Shown: one piece after another, positions 1-7,800 of the stretch
How the letters are laid out: each line of letters begins with the position of its first letter
Position numbering within the stretch: position 1 is the stretch's first letter
Assembly (NCBI GenBank): GCA_964557545.1
Contig: CAZLAK010000008.1
Location: 3,215 to 67,214 of the forward strand
DNA: 64,000 nt
Direction: 5' to 3'
Source: CAZLAK01 sp964557545
Lineage (GTDB): Bacteria; Bacillota; Desulfotomaculia; Desulfotomaculales; Pelotomaculaceae
Translations under genes and position numbers: made by a program
The notes under the pieces: model-generated
What the model was told of the DNA's origin: nothing
Database searches by the model: none
What the model saw: only the letters and a program-made list of their open reading frames with translations

Positions 1-329
1 AAAGCGTTTTCTGTGAGCACGGATATGGCCCGCGCTCCGGCCTTTTCGTACCGGACGGCCAGTTCTTCCGCCAAAACCCCTTTTGCCAGCCAGCCGCGGG
101 CAGGCGAGGCCCGCTTTACCTCGGCTATCAGGGCAATGCCCGGCTTGCGCAGAGCGCCGGCAAAGGGCAGGCCGCTTTCGTCCGGGGGGTGCATCACCGG
201 CTGGCTCCCGCTCTTTTTAGACCGGCGCTGTGCTTTTAGTTCTCTTTCTAATTCATCCAGGCTTTTGGCCCGGCGCCGTTTGGCCAATTCCCTCAATTTA
301 TGCTCCGTTACCTGTTCCAAAAAACCCAT
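1..329 (-). CDS. trpC: Indole-3-glycerol phosphate synthase, N-terminal part (cut by window edge)
   Basis: The first 109 codons of TrpC, which closes the indole ring of tryptophan from CdRP in the cytoplasm. The frame runs off the left edge, so the C-terminal half is outside the window. The translation contains the TrpC signatures IALIAEVKRASPARG, holding the catalytic lysine of beta strand 1, and ARAISVLTE. The ATG at 329 follows an AAGGGG ribosome site and starts 14 bases after the trpD stop, so the gene is the last visible member of the aroF-trpEGDC operon. The N-terminal helix is rich in arginine and lysine. Assignment is secure; activity cannot be judged from a partial gene. Confidence 0.93.
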   Translation of the reverse strand, partial: MGFLEQVTEHKLRELAKRRRAKSLDELERELKAQRRSKKSGSQPVMHPPDESGLPFAGALRKPGIALIAEVKRASPARGWLAKGVLAEELAVRYEKAGARAISVLTENA

Positions 330-343
330 ACCCGCTGCACCCC

Positions 344-1456
344 TTATCCGGCCAGGTTTTCTTTTGCTTTCGGGCGCCGGGAAAGCTCCTGGGTAAAACC
401 GGCAAGCTGCTGAAGTTTCTCTCGGGCGCAGCCGGTGTCTATCGCCCGAGCGGCCATTTCAATGCCCAGACGGACGCGCTCCAAAAAGCCGGCCCTAAAA
501 TCCGCGCTGCCGCCAGAGCCGGCCGCCAGGGCCAGGGCCACCCCGGCGTTGAAGATCACGGAATTGCGGCGCGGCCCCTCCTCTCCTTCCAGAAGGCGGC
601 GGATAATGGCGGCGTTCTCGGCCGGGCCTCCGCCTGCAAGCTCACTCAGATCTGCCCGCGGCAGCCCCACTTCTTCCGGCTCGACCACAAGCTCAAGCAC
701 TTCCCCGCCCTCCACGCAGTAGAGGGTGTTCGGCCCGGCCAGGGTCAGCTCGTCAACGCCTCCGGCCCCGTGCACCACGGCGGCCGCCTTAACACCCAGC
801 AAGAGCAAAGCCCGGGCCAGTTTTCCGGCCATTGTGGCGTCGTACACCCCCAAAAGCTGCACCTCGGCACCGGCCGGGTTGGCCAGGGGTCCTAAGATGT
901 TGAATATCGTTCTAATACCGATCTCCCTGCGGGGGGCAGCGGCGTGTTTCATGGCCCGGTGAAAGTTGGGGGCAAACAAAAAACATATGCCCGTTTCTTT
1001 AAGGCACTCTGCCACCTCGCCCGGTTCTAAGTCTATGCACACGCCCAGGGCCTCCAGCACATCCGCGCTACCGCAGCGGCTGGACACAGCCCGGTTGCCG
1101 TGTTTGGCCACCGGCACGCCCGCCGCAGCCACCACTAAGGCGGCTGCCGTAGAAATATTAAAAGTTTCCTTCCCGTCCCCGCCGGTGCCGCAGGTGTCGA
1201 CCGGCTTTATGCCCGGCAGCTCTAGCCGTACCGCCCGGGCGCGCAAGACGCGCGCCGCGCCTACAATTTCTTCCACCGTCTCCCCTTTTATGCAAAGCGC
1301 GGTCATAAAGGCCGCCACCTGGGCCGGCGTTGCCCGCCCGCTCATTATCTCTTCCACGGCTGCTTCTGTCTCTTGCGCGGTCAAATCCTGCCTTTGCACC
1401 AGTTTTTTCAGGCAGGCCTTCAAGCACTCTTCTCGTCCCGTCTCTTCTCTTGCCAT
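344..1456 (-). CDS. trpD: Anthranilate phosphoribosyltransferase
   Basis: TrpD transfers the phosphoribosyl group of PRPP to anthranilate, the second committed step of tryptophan synthesis. The 370-residue protein has an N-terminal helical domain with the usual SGRATPAQVAAFM segment (about residues 39-51), the PRPP-binding DTCGTGGDGKETFN motif (about 88-101), and KHGNRAVSSRCGSADVLE, which forms the anthranilate and metal site. Length is slightly above the usual 335-350 because of short extensions at both ends. It lies 20 bases downstream of trpG and 14 bases upstream of trpC, so it is probably co-transcribed. No missing key residues were seen. Confidence 0.96.
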   Translation of the reverse strand: MAREETGREECLKACLKKLVQRQDLTAQETEAAVEEIMSGRATPAQVAAFMTALCIKGETVEEIVGAARVLRARAVRLELPGIKPVDTCGTGGDGKETFNISTAAALVVAAAGVPVAKHGNRAVSSRCGSADVLEALGVCIDLEPGEVAECLKETGICFLFAPNFHRAMKHAAAPRREIGIRTIFNILGPLANPAGAEVQLLGVYDATMAGKLARALLLLGVKAAAVVHGAGGVDELTLAGPNTLYCVEGGEVLELVVEPEEVGLPRADLSELAGGGPAENAAIIRRLLEGEEGPRRNSVIFNAGVALALAAGSGGSADFRAGFLERVRLGIEMAARAIDTGCAREKLQQLAGFTQELSRRPKAKENLAG

Positions 1457-1475
1457 CTCTTCTCTTCCTCCCGGT

Positions 1476-2048
1476 TTATTTTTTTATTATCCTCAAAAAA
1501 TTGTAAAGGAGCTGTTCTCCCTGGGGGGTTAAGACCGATTCGGGGTGAAACTGCACCCCCCAGGCCTGGGTTCCCCGGCAGCGTATGCCCATTACCAAAC
1601 CGCTTTCATCTTCGGCCACCACCTCTAATGACGTCGGCAGCGATTTGCGCTCTAATACCAGCGAGTGGTAGCGTCCGGCGGAAAACGGCTGGGGCAGTCC
1701 GGCAAAGATGCCCTCGCCGCAGTGATAAATGAGGGAGGCCTTGCCGTGCACCGGCTCCGGCGCTCTGACCACTTTCCCGCCCAAGACCTGCCCCAAGGCC
1801 TGGTGGCCCAGGCACACTCCCAGCACAGGCAGGCGGCCGACAAAGCGCCGCAAGATCGAAAGGCAGTTGCCGGCCCCTTCCGGCGTCCCCGGCCCCGGGG
1901 AAATGACCAGGCAGTCCGGCCGCATGCTCTCCACATCTTCTGCCGTAACAGCGTCGTTGCGCACTACCAGCATTTCTTCTCCCATCTGGCCCAAAGCCTG
2001 CACCAGGTTGTAGGTGAACGAATCGTAATTGTCAATGACCAGCACCAC
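1476..2048 (-). CDS. trpG: Anthranilate synthase glutamine amidotransferase subunit
   Basis: Class I glutamine amidotransferase (190 residues) that feeds ammonia to TrpE. It has the N-terminal DNYDSFTYNLVQ signature, the oxyanion strand ISPGPGTP, the nucleophile in GVCLGHQALGQ (Cys near residue 79) and the His-Glu pair in WGVQFHPESVLT near the C terminus, so the catalytic triad is complete. The start overlaps the end of trpE by 17 bases, which suggests translational coupling. Proteins of this type often also serve as PabA for folate synthesis. No pabB is visible here, so a dual role is possible but unproven. Confidence 0.95.
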   Translation of the reverse strand: MVLVIDNYDSFTYNLVQALGQMGEEMLVVRNDAVTAEDVESMRPDCLVISPGPGTPEGAGNCLSILRRFVGRLPVLGVCLGHQALGQVLGGKVVRAPEPVHGKASLIYHCGEGIFAGLPQPFSAGRYHSLVLERKSLPTSLEVVAEDESGLVMGIRCRGTQAWGVQFHPESVLTPQGEQLLYNFLRIIKK

Positions 2049-3693
2049 CAGTACCTGCCCTCCTTTCTACACCCATCCCGCCGCCCTCCACCATCTCGAG
2101 CACCTGAAGAAGGGCGGCTGCCTTGCGCACCGTTTCCTCGTACTCCCGCTCGGGCACGGAGTCGGCCACAATCCCCGCCCCGGCTTGAAAAGTAACCTCT
2201 TTCCCCCGCTTTAAAATGGTGCGTATGACGATGGCCGTATCCATACAATCGTTAAAACTGATGTAGCCCAGAGCGCCGGCGTAAGGGCCACGCCCATCCT
2301 TCTCCAGATCGGCAATGATCTCCATTGCCCGGATTTTAGGCGCTCCGCTCACCGTGCCGGCAGGAAAGGTGGCTTTTAAGAGGCTTAGGGCATCCTCTCC
2401 CTCTCTTAGCTCACCGCTCACCTGGGAAACCAAGTGCAAGACGTGCGAGTAGCGCTCAACGCTCATGAACTCCTCCACGCGGACACTCCCGTAACGGCAG
2501 ACTCTGCCCAGGTCGTTGCGGGCAAGGTCCACCAGCATGACGTGCTCGGCCCTCTCCTTGGGGTCGGCCAGGAGTTCGGCGGACAAGCGCTCGTCTTCGC
2601 CGGCATCCCTTCCCCTGGGGCGCGTGCCGGCAATGGGCCGGACGATTGCCCGCCGGCCTTCTTTGCGTACGTGCGCTTCCGGCGAAGAGCCCACAATTTC
2701 AAAACCGCCGCCCTTTAAGTAGAACATGTAGGGCGAAGGATTTACCGCCCGCAGCGCCCGGTAAATGTCCAGTCCGGACGAGCGGCAAGCAGTGCGGAAC
2801 TTCTGGGAAAGCACCACCTGGAAGATGTCCCCGGCCCGGATGTGCTCTTTGGCCCGCTCTACTGCCCGCATAAACTCTTCAGGGGTAAAATTGGCGCTGA
2901 CAGACAAAGAGCCGGCCGCCTGCGCTTTTATGCCCGAGGCCTCTACGCTTGAAGAGCTCCTAACCCTGCTGTTAAGACGGGCGGCCATTTCCTCCAGTTG
3001 CCCGCAGGCTGCCCGGTAAGCGCTGTGCAAGCCGGCTTCCCCCCGCTGCCAAACCTCGCCGTCAAGGGTAACGTTGGCCAGCAAAATGAGCGTGCGCCGC
3101 AAGTGGTCAAAAATGTACAGGCGCTCAAAAAACATCAAAAACGCCCCGGGAAAGGTGGATTTGTCCCGGTGGGCCGGCAATTTTTCCCACATTCGGGCGC
3201 AGTCATACCCGAAGTAGCCCACCGCCCCCCCACAAAAGGGCGGGCAGCCGGGCGGAGCTGCCGTGGAAAGGTGGCCCATAACCTGCCGCAAAACAACGTC
3301 TATATTGCCCTCGATTACACGCCGGCCGGCCCCGTCTTCTAAACCCAGCGCAGCAAGGCCGTATTTGTCTTTTGCCTCCGGGTTAAAAGAGCGTATTTCC
3401 ACGGCGTCCCCTAGTACGGCCAGAACAAGCTCCGGGCCGGCTCCCGCAAAGGAGTAGCGGCCCACGCGCTCGCCCCGCTCGGCGCTCTCCAGAAGAAAAC
3501 AGCCGCCCGCCCCTTCCCCTTGCCCGCTGCCCGGCTGCCGGCCTAGGCAATCACCGCTATCTTCTGCCAGCAGCTTTTGCAAGAGAGTAATGGGGGTTTC
3601 GGTGTCTGCTATAACTTCCGTCCACACCGGCAGGCGTGTGTTGGGGCGAGCCAACCGGCGAAATTCGTCCCAGGAGGGCTGTAGCGGCTTCAC
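2032..3693 (-). CDS. trpE: Anthranilate synthase component I
   Basis: TrpE (553 residues) converts chorismate plus ammonia to anthranilate. The N-terminal domain carries CFLLESAERGERVGRYSF (near residues 65-82), the LLES...GRYS element that binds tryptophan for feedback inhibition. The C-terminal chorismate-binding domain shows PIAGTRPRGRDAGEDE, ERAEHVMLVDLARNDLGRV, FPAGTVSGAPKIRAMEII and GPYAGALGYISF, the active-site blocks of the family. The feedback motif favours TrpE over the folate enzyme PabB. It starts with GTG at 3693, two bases after the aroF stop, and overlaps trpG. It therefore sits second in the operon controlled by the leader at 4561-4785. Confidence 0.96.
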   Translation of the reverse strand: MKPLQPSWDEFRRLARPNTRLPVWTEVIADTETPITLLQKLLAEDSGDCLGRQPGSGQGEGAGGCFLLESAERGERVGRYSFAGAGPELVLAVLGDAVEIRSFNPEAKDKYGLAALGLEDGAGRRVIEGNIDVVLRQVMGHLSTAAPPGCPPFCGGAVGYFGYDCARMWEKLPAHRDKSTFPGAFLMFFERLYIFDHLRRTLILLANVTLDGEVWQRGEAGLHSAYRAACGQLEEMAARLNSRVRSSSSVEASGIKAQAAGSLSVSANFTPEEFMRAVERAKEHIRAGDIFQVVLSQKFRTACRSSGLDIYRALRAVNPSPYMFYLKGGGFEIVGSSPEAHVRKEGRRAIVRPIAGTRPRGRDAGEDERLSAELLADPKERAEHVMLVDLARNDLGRVCRYGSVRVEEFMSVERYSHVLHLVSQVSGELREGEDALSLLKATFPAGTVSGAPKIRAMEIIADLEKDGRGPYAGALGYISFNDCMDTAIVIRTILKRGKEVTFQAGAGIVADSVPEREYEETVRKAAALLQVLEMVEGGGMGVERRAGTGGAGH

Positions 3694-3695
3694 TT

Positions 3696-4580
3696 TTACA
3701 GCCCTCCTTCCCGGGCGGCGGCCGGCGCGGCCAGAGTGCGTCCCATAGCGGCGGCCAAGTCCTTTAATTCAGCCATCAGACCGGCAAATTCTTTGAAGTC
3801 GAGTGACTGGGCGCCGTCGCACAGGGCTTCATTTGGCCGGGGGTGGACTTCAATTAAAAGGCCCTCGGCCCCGGCTGCCAGTGCCGCCCGCGCCAGTGAC
3901 GGCACGAGGTCTCGCCTTCCGGCGGCGTGGCTGGGGTCGGCCATAACCGGCAGGCGGGTGAGCTGGGGCAGAAGGGCCACAGCCCCCAAATCCAGGGTGT
4001 TACGGGTCATCGGCTCAAAAGTGCGGATACCCCGCTCGCACAAAATCACCCGGCTGTTCCCTCCCGCCAGGATGTACTCGGCCGCCATTAGCCACTCTTG
4101 CACGGTAGCCGCCATGCCGCGCTTTAAGAGTACCGGCTTGCCGCAGCCTCCCGCCGCCCTCAAAAGGGCAAAGTTTTGCATGTTCCTGGAGCCGACCTGC
4201 ACCACATCGGCACAGGCAGCTACCAGCGGCAGCTCTTCGGTAGAAGTGGCCTCGGTGACTATCAAAAGCCCGGTTTTGTCCCGCGCCTCGGCTAAAAGCT
4301 CCAGTCCCTTTTCCCCCAGCCCCTGAAAGCTGTGGGGAGAGGTGCGCGGCTTGTAGGCCCCGCCCCTTAGGCCCACGGCCCCCGCTTCTTTTACGGCTTC
4401 CGCCGTTTCTAAAAGCTGGCTGCGGCTTTCCACCGCGCACGGCCCGGCAAAAACGGCTACCGTTCCCTCCCCCAACGTGAGTTCAAGCCCCTTGCCCCAG
4501 CTGATCTTTACACCTCTTTTTGTCCCGTTCTCTGTGCCGTTTATCTTACTTATGTCCAGCCTCTCCTCTGCTCTGCTCAA
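3696..4580 (-). CDS. aroF: 3-deoxy-7-phosphoheptulonate (DAHP) synthase, KDO8P-synthase-like type
   Basis: First enzyme of the shikimate pathway, joining PEP and erythrose 4-phosphate. The 294-residue protein is of the beta/KDOPS-like class: VAVFAGPCAVESRSQ, GAVGLRGGAYKPRTSPHSFQ, VQVGSRNMQNF, PVLLKRGM, ILCERGIRTF and PVMADPSHAAGRRD all match. There is no fused chorismate mutase or ACT domain, so allosteric control by aromatic amino acids is not evident and control may fall on expression. Start is TTG at 4580, preceded by GAGGTGAGG. That start region lies inside a run of GAG triplets annotated separately as a likely TRAP site. It is the first gene of the trp operon. Confidence 0.93.
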   Translation of the reverse strand: MSRAEERLDISKINGTENGTKRGVKISWGKGLELTLGEGTVAVFAGPCAVESRSQLLETAEAVKEAGAVGLRGGAYKPRTSPHSFQGLGEKGLELLAEARDKTGLLIVTEATSTEELPLVAACADVVQVGSRNMQNFALLRAAGGCGKPVLLKRGMAATVQEWLMAAEYILAGGNSRVILCERGIRTFEPMTRNTLDLGAVALLPQLTRLPVMADPSHAAGRRDLVPSLARAALAAGAEGLLIEVHPRPNEALCDGAQSLDFKEFAGLMAELKDLAAAMGRTLAAPAAAREGGL

Positions 4581-4593
4581 CTGACCTCACCTC
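4561..4593 (-). promoter_or_regulatory. Candidate TRAP-binding site over the aroF ribosome site and start codon
   Basis: Read on the minus strand, six GAG triplets occur here. Two lie in the Shine-Dalgarno region (4593-4591 and 4588-4586) and four after a 7-base gap (4578-4576, 4573-4571, 4568-4566, 4563-4561). Within each group the spacing is exactly two bases. The TTG start at 4580-4578 is embedded in the run. In Bacillus, TRAP binds GAG/UAG triplets with 2-3 base spacers and represses translation when they cover an initiation region. Several triplets also encode aroF codons 2-7, so coding constraint could partly explain them. Confidence 0.65.
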
Positions 4594-4596
4594 GCT

Positions 4597-4634
4597 AAAA
4601 AATGAAAAAGCCCCAGACCCGCAAGTCCTGGGGC
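4597..4634 (-). terminator. Intrinsic terminator / attenuator of the aroF-trp leader
   Basis: On the minus strand an 8-bp stem (arms GCCCCAGG and TCTGGGGC, one G-U pair, 9-base loop) is followed by TTTTTCATTTTTT. It lies between the upstream triplet cluster and the aroF start. A competing fold pairs GCACAA (4655-4650 side) with TTGTGC, which takes the first bases of the terminator arm and so could act as an antiterminator that TRAP binding would disrupt. Confidence 0.85.
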
Positions 4635-4655
4635 ACAAATTTGCCCGCTTGTGCT

Positions 4656-4689
4656 CTCGGCTCTGCTCAGCTAAATCTCGGCTCTGCTC
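4656..4689 (-). promoter_or_regulatory. Candidate TRAP-binding site in the trp leader (7 triplets)
   Basis: Seven (G/U)AG triplets on the minus strand start at 4689, 4684, 4679, 4673, 4668, 4663 and 4658, with spacers of 2, 2, 3, 2, 2 and 2 bases. Six are GAG and one is TAG. This regular spacing is the hallmark of TRAP (MtrB) targets. The site is non-coding, sits about 60 bases after the predicted transcription start and ends beside a base run that can pair with the terminator arm. No mtrB gene is in the window. Confidence 0.75.
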
Positions 4690-4755
4690 GTCTTTTAAGC
4701 TACCATCGTCTTTGTTTATTTTTGATTTTTTAAGGTTAACCCGGCCGTTTTCCCT

Positions 4756-4785
4756 ATTTTACTCACCGGCATATGCCCGCGTCAA
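4756..4785 (-). promoter_or_regulatory. Sigma-A type promoter of the aroF-trp operon
   Basis: On the minus strand TTGACG (4785-4780) and TAAAAT (4761-4756) are separated by 18 bases. Transcription would start near 4749, giving a leader of about 170 bases before aroF that contains both triplet clusters and the terminator. Confidence 0.7.
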
Positions 4786-4888
4786 GACCTGCCCGGCACA
4801 TTATGTGTTAAAAAATTTTTAAGGAAACAGGAAACCGGCGGCTTTGTTTCTTTTTTCGCTCTTTTTCACAGCACCGCGCGCCATTGAA

Positions 4889-7800
4889 TCAGCGGCGCCC
4901 GGCCAGATAGCCTTTAATAAACACGGCTACCACCCCCAAGGCTGCCAGAACCGCGGCGGCAGCCACCGCCCTGCGGCCGGGTGAAGACCCCTGTTTTTCC
5001 TTCTTTACTTCTACCTCGTAGCCCCGGAAGGCGGTTTTGGCGGGTTGTTCGCCCTCACCCGGCCCGCCGCCTTCCTGCAAGGCCGCTTCCCCTGCCCCCT
5101 GTTCGTGCTGTTCTGCTGCCGGTTTTTCCGGCTCTTCGCCCGGCCGCTTAATTCGCTCATTGCCTTCCGTTGCTTCTTGCCCAGGTGTTCCCGGCGGCGT
5201 TACCGGCGGAGCGGCTTCTTCCGGCAAGGGAGCGCCTGGCGGCTGGGCGGCTGGTTTTGGTGCAGCTGTTTCTTGTGGCCGCTGGACTGTCCGCCCAGTG
5301 CCGGAGCTTGAGGCGGGCACAGGCTGGCCTGGCGGCACACTGCTCGGCGGTTCAACCATGTCCACGAGTGCTTTTTTGGTCGCCTCTTCAAAGGCCTGTC
5401 TAAAACTGTTCCAGGTATCCCTGTCTACGGCCGTGTAATTGGCTATCCATTCGTTAAATACCAGGTTGGCGCAGGTGTGGTGGCAGCAGACCACGCCGTA
5501 CTGTGCTGCGCTCTGGATATAGGCGCCGGACAGTTTTTGCAGAGTTTCCGGGTCGGTGTGCCACATATCCCGGCGGGCGGCCTCCAGTGCCCAGCCGGCA
5601 ATGGCCTGGAGGTGGTAGGGATTTAACTGAGCCCTGATGTTATCATCAAAAACAAAGGTATTTACTACCTGCTGCCAGGCCCAGTCGCTAACCCCGCCCA
5701 AGGTGGCGGCCACCCCGAACAGGTTGGCAATGTGGTCGCTGATGGCCCGGGAACCGGCAAAGCCTTCTTTTAGCATGCCCTCGATCCACTTGGGGTTTAA
5801 TACCCTGGTCTTAAGCTCGGCTCCCACAAACTCACTGAAAGACTCGACCTTTACTTTAGAGGAGTCGGCGGCGTGGCGCGTGTTGACGATGTAGGCGCTC
5901 ACCGCCCGGCCGGATTCTGCCTCGGCCGCCATTTTCAGCCCGCCCAGGTACTGGTAAACATCGTCGTTGTCCAGCACACCGTATAGGGAATCCCGCACCT
6001 GGGTTACCGCTTCTACCGTGGAAAGCATTTGTCTAAAAGCCTCCAGCGCCTGCTCGCCGTAAATGTTTTTACCGTAAATGTAAGACATGCGCGCCTGGTA
6101 AGTGTCTATCAAATCCTGGGCGTCGTTCCAGACACTCGTGGCCTTGACCATGTCCGAAACTCCGGTGCCGTAGGTCCCCGGCGGCTCGCCGAAGATCCTG
6201 GCTGCGGCCAACTCAGCTGCCTTGCCAGGGCTCATTCCGGCCTCTGTCAGCCTGGCCGCCACATCTTCACAGTGCTTTTTCACCAGGTTGCTCTGCGGAT
6301 TTTCGTCCAATTGGGCAACTAGCCGAAAAGCGTCGTCTAAAAGGGATACGGTGTAGGCAAAGGTGTCCCGGAAAAGACCGGAAATAGTAACCAGAACGTC
6401 GATCCGCGGCCGCGGCCGCCCTTTTTTGTCCACTAACTCTTCTAAGGGGGTAACTTTAACTTTTGTCACCCGGCCGCTGGCGTCGTAAACGGGTTCTACG
6501 CCGATCAGCCGGAAAATAAGACCGACTGTTTCGCCTTGCGTGCACATGGTTTCAATGGCCCAGAGCACCACTCCCACTGTCTCGGGGTAGCGGCCGTTTT
6601 CGTCGCAGTACCTGGTCAGCAGCTGGTCGGCGGCCTCACGCCCGATCTTCCAGGCCGCCATGTCCGGGACTTTGCGCGGGTCAAAGGACACGAAGTTGCG
6701 GCCCGTAGGCAAGGCGTCGGGAAAGCGCACCGGGTCGCGGCCCGGCCCCGGCTCGATAAACTCCCCGGCCAGCGCCCTTATGAGGTTTCTTATTTCATTT
6801 GTGGTTAAAAGCAGGTTCTCTCTAATCTGCCCGCTTGAGCCCGCGCGCGCCGCGTAATCGTAGTTCACTATTGAACTGACCATTTGGTCCAATAGTTCCC
6901 CTTGAGGCGGCTGCCCAAAGGTGTGCAGCCCGTAGGGCATCAGCTCTGCCGCCAGTTCTTCCAAATACTCGTGGAGTAAAGAGATAACGCGGGAAAAGTC
7001 TTCGCTGAAAAGGTCTATGCCCAGGTCGCGGTCGATGCCGCTGGCCGCTGCTTTTTCCAATATCAACTCTTTTAGCCTAGCCGCCCGCTCCTGATTGCCG
7101 CTGTCCAGCGCTTCCCTGTACTCAGAAACAAGCTGGTTTAATTCTTCCAGTTCGCCGTAAAGGCCGGGCTGAACTACGGTCGGGATGAGGTGGTCGATAA
7201 TGACGGCGTAGCCGCGGCGCTTGGCCTGTGTCCCCTCGCCGGGGTTGTTCACGATATAGGGGTAGATGTCGGGCAGGTTGCCGATTAAAACATCCGGCCA
7301 GTCATCACCGCCCAGGCCGGCGCTCCGGCCCGGCAGCCACTCCAGGGTGCCGTGGGTGCCCAGGTGAACCACCGCGTCCGCCTTCCAGCCATTTTGCAGC
7401 CACAGGTAAAAGGCAATGTACTGGTGGGGAGGCGGCAAAACGCCCGAGTGGATCCTCCTGACGATATCCTCCTCGCTGCCGTCACACCAGCCGCGCAGGG
7501 GTTGCGGCCCGATGAAGATGTTCCCCAGAAATGCCCCCGGTACAACCAGTTCCCCGCTGTAAACCATGATATCGCCGGGAGGCGGCCCCCACTCTTTCTC
7601 GACCTGGTCGCGCAACTTTTGGGGCAACTCCCTGTACCACGACAAGTAATCACACAAAGGAACAGTCAAAACGCCGGCTTTAACCAGGGCTTCCAGTTCT
7701 CCCGGCGCCCAGGTGCCTATGTTCCTGCCCTTTTTCATGATTAGTTCGCTTATGGCACCGGCGCTCAAGTCGTCACCTTCCACCTTGTACCCCTCTTCTT

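Noticed and set aside
4597..4785. Tryptophan leader peptide of the enteric type in the trp leader
   Set aside because: I found no short frame with clustered TGG codons behind a ribosome site; the spaced GAG triplets explain the leader better.
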